In this document: positions 17,444-26,086 of the stretch, piece after piece
Layout: each line of letters begins with the position of its first letter
How positions within the stretch are numbered: the first letter of the stretch is position 1
Origin: Acidobacteriota bacterium
GTDB lineage: Bacteria > Acidobacteriota > Terriglobia > Terriglobales > Acidobacteriaceae
DNA length: 53,439 nucleotides
Assembly (NCBI GenBank): GCA_021791875.1
Contig: JAJYVU010000019.1
Span: 1-53,439, forward strand
Direction of reading: 5' to 3'
Program-made: the position numbers and the translations under genes
Notes under the pieces: model-generated
Told to the model about the DNA's origin: nothing
The model's input: the letters and a program-made list of their open reading frames with translations, nothing else
Databases searched by the model: none

Positions 17444-17695
17444 ATGGCAGTAAGAAAAGAATGGACAGAATGGCACCTTACGCCGCGTGGATGGGAACGC
17501 GGGGCAACACGCGTCCATGGCAGAGGCAACGACTGGGCCGCAGAACCAGAGGACCGGGTGGCAAGCTGGGTGTATTCCGAGACTGAAACCAGCGTCGGTG
17601 TGCGCAGGCATGCCGAACCCACGTGGGACAACAAAGTTCCCTCGCAGATCAATGAACTGCTGACCCGCTTTGGACCCTGTCCTGAGAGGTTATAG
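17444..17695 (+). CDS. Small conserved-looking protein of unknown function (83 aa)
   Basis: This short frame begins MAVRKEWTEWHLTPRGWERG and is rich in Trp, Arg and Glu, with no signal peptide or membrane segment. It lies 23 bp after the hydrolase gene on the same strand and fills the space before the convergent MFS gene, with a stop 10 bp from that gene's stop. Composition is protein-like and codon use matches its neighbours, but no ribosome site is obvious. I do not recognise a family. It may be co-transcribed with the upstream hydrolase. Confidence 0.5.
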   Translation: MAVRKEWTEWHLTPRGWERGATRVHGRGNDWAAEPEDRVASWVYSETETSVGVRRHAEPTWDNKVPSQINELLTRFGPCPERL

Positions 17696-17705
17696 AGATC
17701 TGCGC

Positions 17706-18926
17706 CTACTCGGCCACGACCTGGGTCGATTCCGGCACTGAGGACAGCCCGAAACCCAGCGTCAGAACCACCAGCAGAACGGCTCCCGCAGCCGGCACCA
17801 TCAACCCCAGGCGTAGGGAATGGGCCGAGCTCGAAACGATACCCGTGATCCATGGCAGGATGGCCCCGCCAAAGCCCGAAACCGTAAAAACCCAGCCGGT
17901 ATGCTTCGATTCGCCGGCGCGCTCCATGAACAATGCCAGCACCAGTGGGTAAATCGGGCCGAGTGAAAAGCCCGTCCAAACGGCGCCTGCGAGCAGCAGC
18001 CACGGCGAGTGTGCCCACACCAGCATCACCACGCCCGCAACCAGGGAAAATACCGACAGCCGAAACAAGCGCGCATCTGTCATGTGGTTGAGAAGGACCG
18101 GCGCCACCCCACGCCCCGCCAGCAGCGCTCCCCAGAAACACGCAGTGGCAAGGCTGCTGCTCGTAAAGCTCCAGTCCACTGCCCGTAATCCAAAGGTAGT
18201 CATCCAATTTCCAACATCGGTCTCGATGCCAACATACAGAAATCCCGCAATCGCGAAAATGACGACCGTGGAGATCGCCGTATCAAGCACCCGCATCCTC
18301 CCCCGCACCTGGGGCGGAGCCTCGAATCGCTCCAGAAGCGGCAGCACGGCGAATGGTCCCGAAATCAACGCCACGGCGATGCCGAGCCCCGCTGCCGTCA
18401 CATGGCCGTGGATCTTGGCCAGTGCCAACGGGCATAGGGTGGAACCGATGCTCCAGCAGAAATTCAGAAACGAGAGTGCCGCTCCGCGCCGCTCGGGATA
18501 CATCCGTCCCACCAGCAGGCTGGTCGAGGTCATGGCCATTCCCAGTCCAACGCCGTAGATCGCAATGGCGGCGATCCCCATCTGACGCGGAGCAGCCACA
18601 AGCATGGCTCCGGCCACGGGAATCAGCAAATAACCAATCGCCAGGGTGCGGGGAAAACGGCGCCGGACAAATAGTGCACCAGACGAACTCCCTGCAAACA
18701 GGGTCAGAAGGAGGGTTCCCGACTGGCTGTCGGTCAGATGGAACTCGGCTGCAATCCGCGGTAGCACTGCACCCAGCAGTACGGTCATGGCCCCGGTACT
18801 CAGAAAGCCCAGGTAGAGCAGGAAAATGGGAAGCCGCGGACGGTATTTCAGAAGAGATGCCACCCTGAAATTAAACAACAGCCCGGGTTGACCTGGCTCT
18901 CTGCTTCGACGCATACCGTGAAACAT
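17706..18926 (-). CDS. MFS transporter (FucP-like or sugar-efflux-like)
   Basis: A ~400-residue, about twelve-helix inner-membrane protein. Helix 1 is LPIFLLYLGFLSTGAMTVLL, followed by LPRIAAEFHLTDSQSGTLLLTLFAGSSSGAL, the early helices typical of FucP/YfkF-like MFS proteins; a GRMYPERRGAALSFLNFCW segment follows in the N-half. The substrate is unknown, with a sugar or oligosaccharide most likely given the adjacent LacI-type regulator. The frame starts at 18926 and overlaps the end of the LacI gene by 56 bp; a GTG at 18863 just after that gene's stop is an alternative start. Either way the two genes form a tight pair (lacI-like first). Confidence 0.8.
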   Translation of the reverse strand: MFHGMRRSREPGQPGLLFNFRVASLLKYRPRLPIFLLYLGFLSTGAMTVLLGAVLPRIAAEFHLTDSQSGTLLLTLFAGSSSGALFVRRRFPRTLAIGYLLIPVAGAMLVAAPRQMGIAAIAIYGVGLGMAMTSTSLLVGRMYPERRGAALSFLNFCWSIGSTLCPLALAKIHGHVTAAGLGIAVALISGPFAVLPLLERFEAPPQVRGRMRVLDTAISTVVIFAIAGFLYVGIETDVGNWMTTFGLRAVDWSFTSSSLATACFWGALLAGRGVAPVLLNHMTDARLFRLSVFSLVAGVVMLVWAHSPWLLLAGAVWTGFSLGPIYPLVLALFMERAGESKHTGWVFTVSGFGGAILPWITGIVSSSAHSLRLGLMVPAAGAVLLVVLTLGFGLSSVPESTQVVAE

Positions 18927-19959
18927 CGGGGCTGGGCCCGCTGGACTCGCGCACCATGAGCTGAGGCTTCACGGCAATCTCAGGACGTGGCGTCATCGAG
19001 GAGTGGATCTGGCTGAGCAGTGTTTCTGCAGCCAGCTTGCCCATATGGTGCAACGGCTGCCTCACGGTGGTCAGGCTCGGCGTCTGAAAGGCGGCATGCT
19101 CAATATCGTCAAAGCCAACAACGGAAACATCTTCGGGAATGCGCAGTCCGGCCTCCCGAATGGCGCGCATCGCGCCGATGGCCGCCATATCGTTGAAACA
19201 AAAGATCGCCGTGAAATGTCGCCCTCTTTGCAACAGCCTGCGTACCGGCGGGTAGCCCAATTCCGGCGAACTGATGTCGCGCTCCAGGTGAATCGTCAGT
19301 TCAGGACTTACATGAAGGCCAAGCTTAGCCGCGCTCGCCACGGTGCTCGTCCAGCGAATCTCCGAGTCAGAGCTGTATGGCTGGCCCCGCATAAAGGCAA
19401 TCTCGCGATGGCCAAGCTGATACAGGTGCTTGAGCGCCAGTTCCGCCGCGCGGTGGTGGTCCAGCACCACGTTGGTAATACCCGGCATGGTTTTGTGGCC
19501 GGCCACGGCAACTGCGGGAACGGGAAGGTCGTGTTCCAGATGGGTATCGATGGCGATAATTCCCTCGGCCCCGCGCCCCAGGAACATGCGGGGGTATTGC
19601 TCAATGAGATCAGTGCGGTGCCGATGGTGAGCGATGAAATAGAAGTAGTCGTTCTCAAGCAGGTAGTCCCCGATTCCGGTCATCACCTCAGTGTGATAGC
19701 CGTCGGAGAGCACCGGCACGAGAATCCCGATGGTCTGCGTGCGGCGGTTCCGCAGCGACCGGGCTACAAAGCTGGGCTGGTATTTGAACTTCCGCGCCGC
19801 CTCGCGAATACGCTCGCGCGTCGGCTCGGGAATCGACCGGCCGGGAACATCATTGAGCACCACCGAAATCGTTGCCGGGTTCAGATCAAGGTATTCAGCC
19901 AGGGATTTGAGCGTAACCGGTTGCTCCGGTTCGCGGCCATTCCGCTTGTTTCTTGTCAT
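18871..19959 (-). CDS. LacI-family transcriptional regulator
   Basis: A 362-residue repressor. The N-terminal helix-turn-helix reads [22 protein letters not shown] and the hinge is [16 protein letters not shown]. The periplasmic-binding-protein-like effector domain follows, with [66 protein letters not shown] and [12 protein letters not shown]. It likely responds to a sugar and controls the co-directional MFS transporter that overlaps its 3' end. The ATG at 19959 is preceded by AAAGGGA about 12 nt upstream. No clear LacI operator (palindrome with central CG) was found in the 188-bp upstream gap. Confidence 0.9.
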   Translation of the reverse strand: MTRNKRNGREPEQPVTLKSLAEYLDLNPATISVVLNDVPGRSIPEPTRERIREAARKFKYQPSFVARSLRNRRTQTIGILVPVLSDGYHTEVMTGIGDYLLENDYFYFIAHHRHRTDLIEQYPRMFLGRGAEGIIAIDTHLEHDLPVPAVAVAGHKTMPGITNVVLDHHRAAELALKHLYQLGHREIAFMRGQPYSSDSEIRWTSTVASAAKLGLHVSPELTIHLERDISSPELGYPPVRRLLQRGRHFTAIFCFNDMAAIGAMRAIREAGLRIPEDVSVVGFDDIEHAAFQTPSLTTVRQPLHHMGKLAAETLLSQIHSSMTPRPEIAVKPQLMVRESSGPSPDVSRYASKQRARSTRAVV

Positions 19960-20147
19960 GCTTGTGAACGATCCCTTTCACTCCAGGCTCAACCGGATCT
20001 CGCCTCGTTCTCACTCTTCCTGGGCCGGCGAAACATCCTGACCTGCAAATTGACTTCCAATTCTAAGCCATGAAGGCAAAGCCTTGCCTCAATTTCAGCC
20101 TGTTTGCCGGCAAAAGGGAAGTGACTGAATGCAAACCGGCTAGCACT

Positions 20148-20954
20148 CTACGTCCCTGGACGACTGTAGGGGCGGCCACGATACAAAGCCATTGCCTCGA
20201 CGGACCGGACGCACACAACCACGGCCGTTGCGTTGTCTGAGGCGTCCGCAGCGATGGCCTCGCACACCAGGTCTCGCGCGATAGCCGGTGCATCCTCCTC
20301 GTGCCCCGCAACACTGCGCGCCATACCATCGCCGCCGAGTTTCGCGTACAGACCGTCGCTGCAAAGAATCAGTGTGTCACGGGGCCGCAGTGCAATCGTT
20401 GTGCAGTCGGCCGCCACAAAACGCTCCACGCCGAGTGTGCGCGTGAGGATGTGGCGCGACTCAGAAGCTTCAGCCTCCACCTCTGAAATCAGCCCTTGCC
20501 GCCGCTGTTCTTCAACCCAGCTGTGATCCTGCGTCAATAGCTCGGCATGTCTGTCGCGAACCAGGTAGCACCGCGAGTCGCCCACATGCGCGATGGTTGC
20601 CTGGTCGTAGCGCAGTGCACAAGCGACCACGGTCGTAGCCATGCGCTGATGGCGCCATTGTGGGTTCAGCGTATCGTCGTAAACTATGGCGTTGGCATGC
20701 TGAATAAGACGCGGCAGAAGAGTCGAAAGCGAAGTATGCTCTTCAGCGACCGCAAAACCCTCAGCAATCACTTGCACCGCTTTTGAGGACGCTACTCCGC
20801 CGGCGTTCAGCCCGCCCACACCGTCTGCCAATGCAAACAGCCATCCGCGTGTCTGTATCTCCCGGCGCGAGCGGGGAACAAATGAACAGGTAGCGTCCTC
20901 GTTCCGGGGACGCAGACCTGCATCGGTCGCCTCGCCGTATGTGATGTCCAGCAC
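20148..20954 (-). CDS. PP2C-family Ser/Thr protein phosphatase
   Basis: A 268-residue soluble Mg/Mn-dependent protein phosphatase. Motifs in order are RPRNEDATC (motif 1), LFALADGVGG (metal-binding Asp-Gly), VAHVGDSRCYLV, TQDHSW, LILCSDGLYAKL and SDNATAVVV. Compact size and absence of membrane segments match bacterial PstP/PrpC-like enzymes. It probably reverses phosphorylation by a Hanks-type kinase, and one such gene lies 4 kb away (24933-25910). Both genes carry the same direct-repeat box upstream, which supports joint control. Start ATG 20954. Confidence 0.9.
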   Translation of the reverse strand: MLDITYGEATDAGLRPRNEDATCSFVPRSRREIQTRGWLFALADGVGGLNAGGVASSKAVQVIAEGFAVAEEHTSLSTLLPRLIQHANAIVYDDTLNPQWRHQRMATTVVACALRYDQATIAHVGDSRCYLVRDRHAELLTQDHSWVEEQRRQGLISEVEAEASESRHILTRTLGVERFVAADCTTIALRPRDTLILCSDGLYAKLGGDGMARSVAGHEEDAPAIARDLVCEAIAADASDNATAVVVCVRSVEAMALYRGRPYSRPGT

Positions 20955-21315
20955 GATCCAGTGTCCTCGCTCATCAGCACCGGTAAGTCTTGCGACGCCT
21001 CGGCTTCCGGTGAACGTACGCTATTCCTATCAATGCAATCGACCCATGAGGAATACCTAAGGGCGCCGGGATTTCCGCCGCAACAGGCCCTTTTATACTG
21101 AAGTAAAAATCCCTTGTGATTTGAGAAATCCTTGTGCATCCTTTGGAAAGGATGTGGTACCACCGGGCCAAGCATTACTGGGCACCGTTGCCCGAAATCC
21201 TGTAGAGATACAGAGTCATTTTCAGCACACACGGTCAGCCGGACGTTTCGGCAGTCCAGAATGAACGGATGAAGGCAATATAGGATGGCATACGAGCAGC
21301 GCCAGAATTCTCCCA
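20955..21315. promoter_or_regulatory. Divergent regulatory region between PP2C and sensor kinase genes
   Basis: This 361-bp gap holds the PP2C promoter, with a direct-repeat box at 21045-21062, and the kinase promoter. A perfect inverted repeat CATCCTTT-GG-AAAGGATG at 21137-21154 lies between them and could be an operator; it has no T-run, so it is not a terminator. Confidence 0.4.
21045..21062 (-). promoter_or_regulatory. Direct-repeat activator box upstream of the PP2C gene
   Basis: Read in the direction of the gene the site is CCTTAGG-TATT-CCTCATG: two heptamers 11 bp apart, 91 bp before the start codon. It matches the boxes at 24877, 26012 and 33838, though its first heptamer is the least conserved of the four. 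An AT-rich stretch TTGATA begins 11 nt downstream. Confidence 0.45.
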
Positions 21316-22449
21316 GTGAGGAACGTGGTGAATTATTTTCCACCCGACTCCCATGAACTGACCGCGCTGAGCCATCTGATCGCCAGCACTACGCAGCTCG
21401 ATTTGCATCGCAAACCGGGAGCGCAGCTTGCTGAACGAATTAGGGTGGCTCTGCGACTCGAGGCAGTGGCTATTTTCGACGCGGACCTTGACGAAACTTA
21501 CCAGGCGGGAACCTGGTGGCCGGCCGTCGAGAATCAAATCCGCAATGTCTATGTATTTGAGACCATGCGCGATGAGCCGGTTACCGGACAACGGCAGCGC
21601 GTATTGCGAATCGGTGGATTGCCCATTGGTTCATTGCTGCTGCGGGGCGAAGCCAGCTCTTCCACGGCAGACGCCGTGGCCGCGCTGGTGGCGATTACTT
21701 TCGACCGATACCACTCCTTCGCAAATGAAACCCGCATCGAAAGCGCCCGCCGGGCCGAGCAATTGCGTACCACGGTTCTCGATCATCTGGCCCACGCCTA
21801 CAAGACGCCTCTCACCGCGATTCGCGCCGCCAGTTCCGGACTGGCGGAAACGGGCAATTTCACTCCTGCACAGAGCTCCCTGCTTGCCCTGATCGACGAA
21901 CAGACACAGCTGCTCGACCAGCTCACGACTCAACTTCTGCAGACATCGCGGCTGGAAGCCCATGATCTTGCGCTTCATGCAGAGCGCATCTCTGCGCTCG
22001 CTCTCATTGAAGAGGCAATCGCAGAAGCGCGTGAGCAACTGACGGGTATGCGCGTCAGCATCTCTGTCACCCCGGAAGACCTCGTGTTGTGCGGTGACCG
22101 CAGCTTGCTGAGGGCCATGCTGACTCAGTTTGTCGACAATGCAGGGAAGTATGGACAGGCAGGAACGGTCGTTACGATCAGTGCCTTACGGCGTGCCGGC
22201 GCCCTGCTGTTTTCGGTGCACAATTTCGGACCTGCCATTCCAGCCGAGGAACAGGAACATATCTTTGAGCGCTACTTCCGCGCTTCCGGCACCTCGATGC
22301 GGGCGTCGGGTACAGGTGTCGGGCTTTCGATTGCGCGTCACGCCGCACAGGCACATGGTGGCGATGTTTGGGTGACCAGCGACGCCGAACGCGGAACCAC
22401 CTTTTATGCCTCCGTGCCTGCGGAGACCGAGGAGTTGTGCACTTCATGA
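21316..22449 (+). CDS. Cytoplasmic sensor histidine kinase, KdpD-like catalytic region
   Basis: A 377-residue kinase without any membrane segment. The first ~150 residues look like a GAF-type sensory domain. The phosphoacceptor box is VLDHLAHAYKTPLTAIRAA (His near residue 158). The ATPase domain has FVDNAGKYGQAG (N box), HNFGPAIPAEEQEHIFERYFR (G1/F) and ASGTGVGLSIARHAAQ (G2). The H-box and the GAF arrangement resemble KdpD, but the Usp-like and transmembrane parts of KdpD are missing. GTG at 21316, 21325 or 21328 may start translation; GAGGAA is nearest the last. It overlaps its response regulator by 4 bp (ATGA). The signal is unknown; its position among nitrogen genes suggests nitrogen or ion status. 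Confidence 0.85.
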   Translation: MRNVVNYFPPDSHELTALSHLIASTTQLDLHRKPGAQLAERIRVALRLEAVAIFDADLDETYQAGTWWPAVENQIRNVYVFETMRDEPVTGQRQRVLRIGGLPIGSLLLRGEASSSTADAVAALVAITFDRYHSFANETRIESARRAEQLRTTVLDHLAHAYKTPLTAIRAASSGLAETGNFTPAQSSLLALIDEQTQLLDQLTTQLLQTSRLEAHDLALHAERISALALIEEAIAEAREQLTGMRVSISVTPEDLVLCGDRSLLRAMLTQFVDNAGKYGQAGTVVTISALRRAGALLFSVHNFGPAIPAEEQEHIFERYFRASGTSMRASGTGVGLSIARHAAQAHGGDVWVTSDAERGTTFYASVPAETEELCTS

Positions 22450-23177
22450 CCGAAAATACAGTACGCATTCTGTTGGTGGATGACGAAGCCGCCATACGGC
22501 GTGCATTACGAACCACACTGCAGGAGCTTGGGTTTGATACTGTGGAAGCCTCGCGCGGCGAGGAAGCACTGCACTTAGCGCGTTCGCAATCCTTTGACGT
22601 GGTGCTCTTGGACCTCAACATGCCAGGAATTGGCGGCATAAAAACCTTGGAACGACTTCGTGCGGCCTATCCCCGCCTGCCAATCCTGATTCTCACTGTC
22701 CGCAGTGAAGAACACGACAAGGTCGACGCGCTGGAACGTGGCGCCGATGACTACATCACCAAACCCTTCAGTATGCGTGAGTGCGTGGCGCGCATTCGCA
22801 CTGCAATTCGGCGATCGAAGGCTCCCGATCGCCCGGACAACGCGCCGCTTGAAGTCGGCGACATTCGCCTGCTACCGGAACGCAGGCTGGTCTATAAGTC
22901 AGGGCAGCCGGTTCACCTCACACCCAAGGAATACGACATCCTCTATTACCTGATGACGAATGCAGGCCGCGCTGTAACGCACGGCAAATTGCTCACCACG
23001 GTGTGGGGAGCCGACTACCGGCAGGAGATCGACTATCTGCGCACCTTCGTCCGTCAACTGCGGAAGAAGATCGAGGAGGATCCTTCGAATCCGAAGTACT
23101 TGCTAACAGATGCCTATGTCGGCTATCGATTCGCCGAATCGCTGGCTGGCGACCCCGGTACAGGTATGACGCAATAA
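22446..23177 (+). CDS. Response regulator, OmpR/KdpE family
   Basis: A 243-residue two-domain regulator. The receiver has acidic DDE near residue 12, the phosphoacceptor Asp in DVVLLDLNMPG, Thr in LILTVRSEE and Lys in YITKPFSM. The C-terminal winged helix includes HLTPKEYDILYYL and the KdpE-like segment VWGADYRQEIDYLRTFVRQL followed by DAYVGYRF. The ATG is inside the kinase stop (ATGA), so the pair is translationally coupled; an upstream in-frame start at 22368 would lie wholly within the kinase gene. No kdpFABC genes are present. OmpR-family regulators bind 11-bp-period direct repeats, so it is the local candidate for the four boxes found upstream of PP2C, glnA, the Ser/Thr kinase and the porin. 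Confidence 0.9.
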   Translation: MTENTVRILLVDDEAAIRRALRTTLQELGFDTVEASRGEEALHLARSQSFDVVLLDLNMPGIGGIKTLERLRAAYPRLPILILTVRSEEHDKVDALERGADDYITKPFSMRECVARIRTAIRRSKAPDRPDNAPLEVGDIRLLPERRLVYKSGQPVHLTPKEYDILYYLMTNAGRAVTHGKLLTTVWGADYRQEIDYLRTFVRQLRKKIEEDPSNPKYLLTDAYVGYRFAESLAGDPGTGMTQ

Positions 23178-23199
23178 GAGCGTTCGGTCCCTGTTACAA

Positions 23200-23228
23200 A
23201 AGCCCCGAACGGATGTTCGGGGCTTCTT
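23200..23228 (+). terminator. Rho-independent terminator of the kinase/regulator operon
   Basis: AGCCCCGAAC (23201-23210), loop GGAT, GTTCGGGGCT (23215-23224) then TCTT. The 10-bp stem is perfect; the T-tail is short. Confidence 0.75.
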
Positions 23229-23381
23229 GCCCTTCGTGCCTTGAACTGGCCGGGGTTCGTTGGGAACGAGGACAGACCGCTCGATCGATGAGTTCTTCGA
23301 TGGCGGCCCTGCAGGCTAACGCAGATCCCGTCAGCTTTGGCACCACTCATGGTGCTTCACACTTAGATAAGCATCATGAAT

Positions 23382-24812
23382 CTAGAAGAGGTTCCATAAC
23401 GCCTGATTGTAAACCTCATGATGGTATTGCACCTCAGCCGGTTTCACAAAAGTGCCCAGCAAGCGTGCGCAGCGATCAGCTGATGCCTGCTTGAGATCCA
23501 CGTAGCGCGACTTGACGTCTTCGCCGAGAATCTTCGTGATCCACTCCGACGCGCGGAAATCGTGCAGCGCGGCATGAATGTCGCTGGGCAGGTAACGCTC
23601 GGCTTGACGCAGACCCTCCATGCTGAGCGTCGTGCCTTCCAGCCCCGTTTTGAAGACCGCGTAGAGCGTGAGGTAAGGATTGGCATCCGGAGCGACTGAG
23701 CGAAGCTCCACGCGGGCGGACTTCGAATTTCCAATAGGAATACGGACCATCGAGCCCCGGTCGGTGGCCGAGGCCTTGATCTGGTTTGGCGCCTCGAAGT
23801 GAGGATCGAGACGGCGGTAGGAATTCACGCTGGAATTGAGAATCAGGCAAATATCGAGCGCATGCGACAGGATGCGATCGACGAATTCCCAGCCGAAGGT
23901 CGAAATCTTCTCGATTCCCTCGGGATCCCACATCAGGTTGGCGCCATCCTTGGAAACGGAAAGGTTGGTATGCATGCCACTGCCGTTGACACCAACCACC
24001 GGCTTGGGCAGAAAGGATGCCGTATAGCCCATATTATTGGCGATCTGGCGGGCCAGCAGCTTGTAAAGCTGGATCTGATCCGCAGCGGCTACGACTTCGC
24101 CATAGCCGTAGTTGATTTCAAACTGCGAGGGAGCCACTTCCGGATGGTCTTTCTCATTCTGAAAACCCATCGCGCGCTGCACTTCGGCCGCGGTGTCAAT
24201 GAAGCGGCGCAGCGGATCGCCCGGGAGGGAGTGATAATAGCCACCGGTATTGACGAACTCGAATTTGCCGGTCAGGTGGAAGGTTCGCTCGGCCTCGGCA
24301 CCACTGAACAGGAAGCCCTCGATCTCGTTGGCGGCATTCAGCGTATATCCCTTTTCCTCAAAGAGTTTCTTGGCGTATGCCTGCAACACGCCGCGCAGGT
24401 CACCGGAGTACGGGGTGCCATTCTTGTCGATGACCGAGCCGAAAACGACCACCTTCCCGCTTCCGAAAACGTCGGCTGGAACCCAGTAAAAGGCACTCCA
24501 GTCGATGCCCAGCCGCAGGTCGCTTTCCTTTTGCGCGGTAAAGCCGCGAATCGACGAACCGTCGAAGGTGAGGTTGTCGTAGCTCTTGAGCAGGAACTTC
24601 TTGTCGTAGTCCAGCAGGTGCAGGCGGCCTTCGAGGTCACTGAACAGAACAGTAACGGCCTTGATACGCTTCTCGTCGGTGAGATATTTCAGGCGCTCTT
24701 CGCGAACCTCATCTTCGGGTACGCGGCTTAGACGTTCAGCCTTGGCTTTCAGATTCAGCTCTTCCAGTTCTTCATAACTCAGTGCGAGGAAATTACGGTA
24801 CTCGCTCGACAT
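23382..24812 (-). CDS. glnA: Glutamine synthetase, type I (alpha-like, no adenylylation site)
   Basis: Forms glutamine from glutamate, ammonia and ATP in the cytoplasm. The 476-residue protein shows the N-terminal beta-grasp with FDGSSIRGF, the catalytic acids in ANEIEGFLF, HPEVAPSQFEIN, the GSGMHTNLS histidine region, NSYRRLDPHFEAPNQI and RVELRSVAPDANPYL. The C-terminus lacks the NLYDLPPEE-like adenylylation loop of GSI-beta, so feedback or transcriptional control is more likely than GlnE control. The frame extends to 24854, but GGAGGAG 8 nt before the ATG at 24812 fixes the start (MSSEYRNFLAL). A direct-repeat box lies 65 bp upstream of the start. It sits between the two-component system and the Ser/Thr kinase, near two Amt genes. 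Confidence 0.93.
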   Translation of the reverse strand: MSSEYRNFLALSYEELEELNLKAKAERLSRVPEDEVREERLKYLTDEKRIKAVTVLFSDLEGRLHLLDYDKKFLLKSYDNLTFDGSSIRGFTAQKESDLRLGIDWSAFYWVPADVFGSGKVVVFGSVIDKNGTPYSGDLRGVLQAYAKKLFEEKGYTLNAANEIEGFLFSGAEAERTFHLTGKFEFVNTGGYYHSLPGDPLRRFIDTAAEVQRAMGFQNEKDHPEVAPSQFEINYGYGEVVAAADQIQLYKLLARQIANNMGYTASFLPKPVVGVNGSGMHTNLSVSKDGANLMWDPEGIEKISTFGWEFVDRILSHALDICLILNSSVNSYRRLDPHFEAPNQIKASATDRGSMVRIPIGNSKSARVELRSVAPDANPYLTLYAVFKTGLEGTTLSMEGLRQAERYLPSDIHAALHDFRASEWITKILGEDVKSRYVDLKQASADRCARLLGTFVKPAEVQYHHEVYNQALWNLF

Positions 24813-24876
24813 GAATGTGTCTCCTCCAATGCTGTGCCCCGACGTGGGGGTCACACTCTGACACTATGGACAAGGG

Positions 24877-24894
24877 CATGAGGATTCCATGAAG
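24877..24894 (-). promoter_or_regulatory. Direct-repeat activator box upstream of glnA
   Basis: In gene orientation: CTTCATG-GAAT-CCTCATG, two heptamers with an 11-bp period. A possible -10, TAGTGT, begins 10 nt downstream. The spacing recalls PhoB-type promoters, where the box replaces the -35. Confidence 0.5.
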
Positions 24895-24932
24895 ATGCGG
24901 GGACAGATCTAATCATCCGTTCGACTTGCGCG

Positions 24933-25910
24933 TTAGCGGCGGCCGGAGAGCAGCAGCATCGCAGCAAATAACGCCAGCGGGATAATGGCCAGCACGGCAT
25001 AGTAAAGCACCTTGCGCCAGGTCCCTGCGCTGCGCTTCTTCCAGTCGCGCAGCTCCGCGCGTTCTGAGACGCCAACTCTGTCAAGATTTTCGAGATCCCA
25101 GGCAAACGCATGTGCTGTGGGGTAGCGATTGTGCGGGTCACGCTCCAGTGCACGATAGAGAACTTCCTGAAGGTGTGGGCTGATTCCCGGGTTGACCTCG
25201 CGCGGCGGCGTGGGATGGTTGATGAGCCGGTCGTTCATCACGGCTAGCGGTGAAGGCCCGGAAAACGGCGTTGCACCGGTGAGCATCTCGTAAAGCATCA
25301 CACCCAGCGAATAGAGATCAGAACGGGCGTCGCCGCGTTTGCCCTTCACCTGCTCGGGGGAAATGTAGTCAGGGCTGCCGAGCGCTTGAGTGTAGCCGGT
25401 ATAGGTGACGCGCTTGGCGCCTTCCTTGGACGCGATCCCGAAGTCGATGAGCTTGATATGGTCTTGTTCGTCGACCATGATGTTTTCGGGCTTTAGGTCG
25501 CGGTGGACCACGCCGTGATTGTGAATATACTCGAGCGCATGCAGAATGCCGACGGTGATACGGATGGCACGCTCGGGAGGCAGCTTGCCCTGCTCATTCA
25601 GAATGGTCCGCAGTAGTTTGCCTGGCACCCACTCCATCACCATGAAGGTTCGCGAATGGTCGTGGTGCGGGAAAATCTGCATCACGTTGGGGTGATGCAT
25701 GGAGGTACCAATTTCCTCCTCGCGCTTGAAGCGCTCGGAGAAAACGGGATCGACTTCCATGGAAGCGTGCGGCACCTTGATAGCAACCTGCCGGCCACTC
25801 TGCATATCGGTCGCACGAAAAACGGTCGTCATGCCGGTTTCGGCAACCACGGCATCAATGCGGTAGTGGTCGAGTGTATCCCCGACATCGACTTCAGTGT
25901 GCGTCGTCAT
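24933..25910 (-). CDS. Hanks-type Ser/Thr protein kinase with C-terminal membrane anchor
   Basis: A 325-residue kinase. Subdomains: a glycine loop-like ETGMTTVFRA that lacks the full GxGxxG, VAIKVPH with the invariant Lys, the catalytic loop VVHRDLKPENIMV, IDFGIAS, the activation loop ending GSPDYISPEQ, DARSDLYSLGVMLYEMLTG and the final Arg in DPHNRYPT. After the kinase domain (~residue 280) a basic linker leads to one transmembrane helix, VLYYAVLAIIPLALFAAMLLL, ending in SGRR. No extracellular sensor follows, so any signal is intracellular or through dimerisation. The PP2C gene at 20148 is a likely antagonist. The promoter has a direct-repeat box followed 11 nt later by TATACT. Confidence 0.92.
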   Translation of the reverse strand: MTTHTEVDVGDTLDHYRIDAVVAETGMTTVFRATDMQSGRQVAIKVPHASMEVDPVFSERFKREEEIGTSMHHPNVMQIFPHHDHSRTFMVMEWVPGKLLRTILNEQGKLPPERAIRITVGILHALEYIHNHGVVHRDLKPENIMVDEQDHIKLIDFGIASKEGAKRVTYTGYTQALGSPDYISPEQVKGKRGDARSDLYSLGVMLYEMLTGATPFSGPSPLAVMNDRLINHPTPPREVNPGISPHLQEVLYRALERDPHNRYPTAHAFAWDLENLDRVGVSERAELRDWKKRSAGTWRKVLYYAVLAIIPLALFAAMLLLSGRR

Positions 25911-25966
25911 GAATGGTTCGTCATCGACCCGCGACCGGCCACGGGCAATTCGGATTTTTGAACTTT

Positions 25967-25992
25967 AGCCATGCAGGGGCTCTGGCATGGCT
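25967..25992. promoter_or_regulatory. Hairpin in the predicted leader of the Ser/Thr kinase mRNA
   Basis: AGCCATGC (25967-25974) pairs with GCATGGCT (25985-25992) around a 10-nt loop; a flanking CTT/AAG pair extends it. It begins just after the predicted transcription start near 25988 and has no T-run, so it may be a 5' stabiliser or protein site rather than a terminator. Confidence 0.35.
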
Positions 25993-25994
25993 GA

Positions 25995-26029
25995 AGTATA
26001 GTCAGCAATGACATAAGGAATACGTGAAG
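25995..26029 (-). promoter_or_regulatory. Promoter of the Ser/Thr kinase: direct-repeat box plus TATACT
   Basis: In gene orientation CTTCACG-TATT-CCTTATG (26029-26012), then 11 nt, then TATACT (26000-25995). This is the clearest promoter of the set, with the box occupying the -35 position as in activator-dependent OmpR/PhoB-type promoters. Confidence 0.55.
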
Positions 26030-26086
26030 GTACTGCGACATTTTGGGTTTTGTCGCGCTTATTTCAACCCTCGCCTTTTGTGTGAC

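Noticed and set aside
19003..20073. 356-aa plus-strand frame across the LacI gene
   Set aside because: Antisense shadow; the opposite frame is an unmistakable LacI-family protein.
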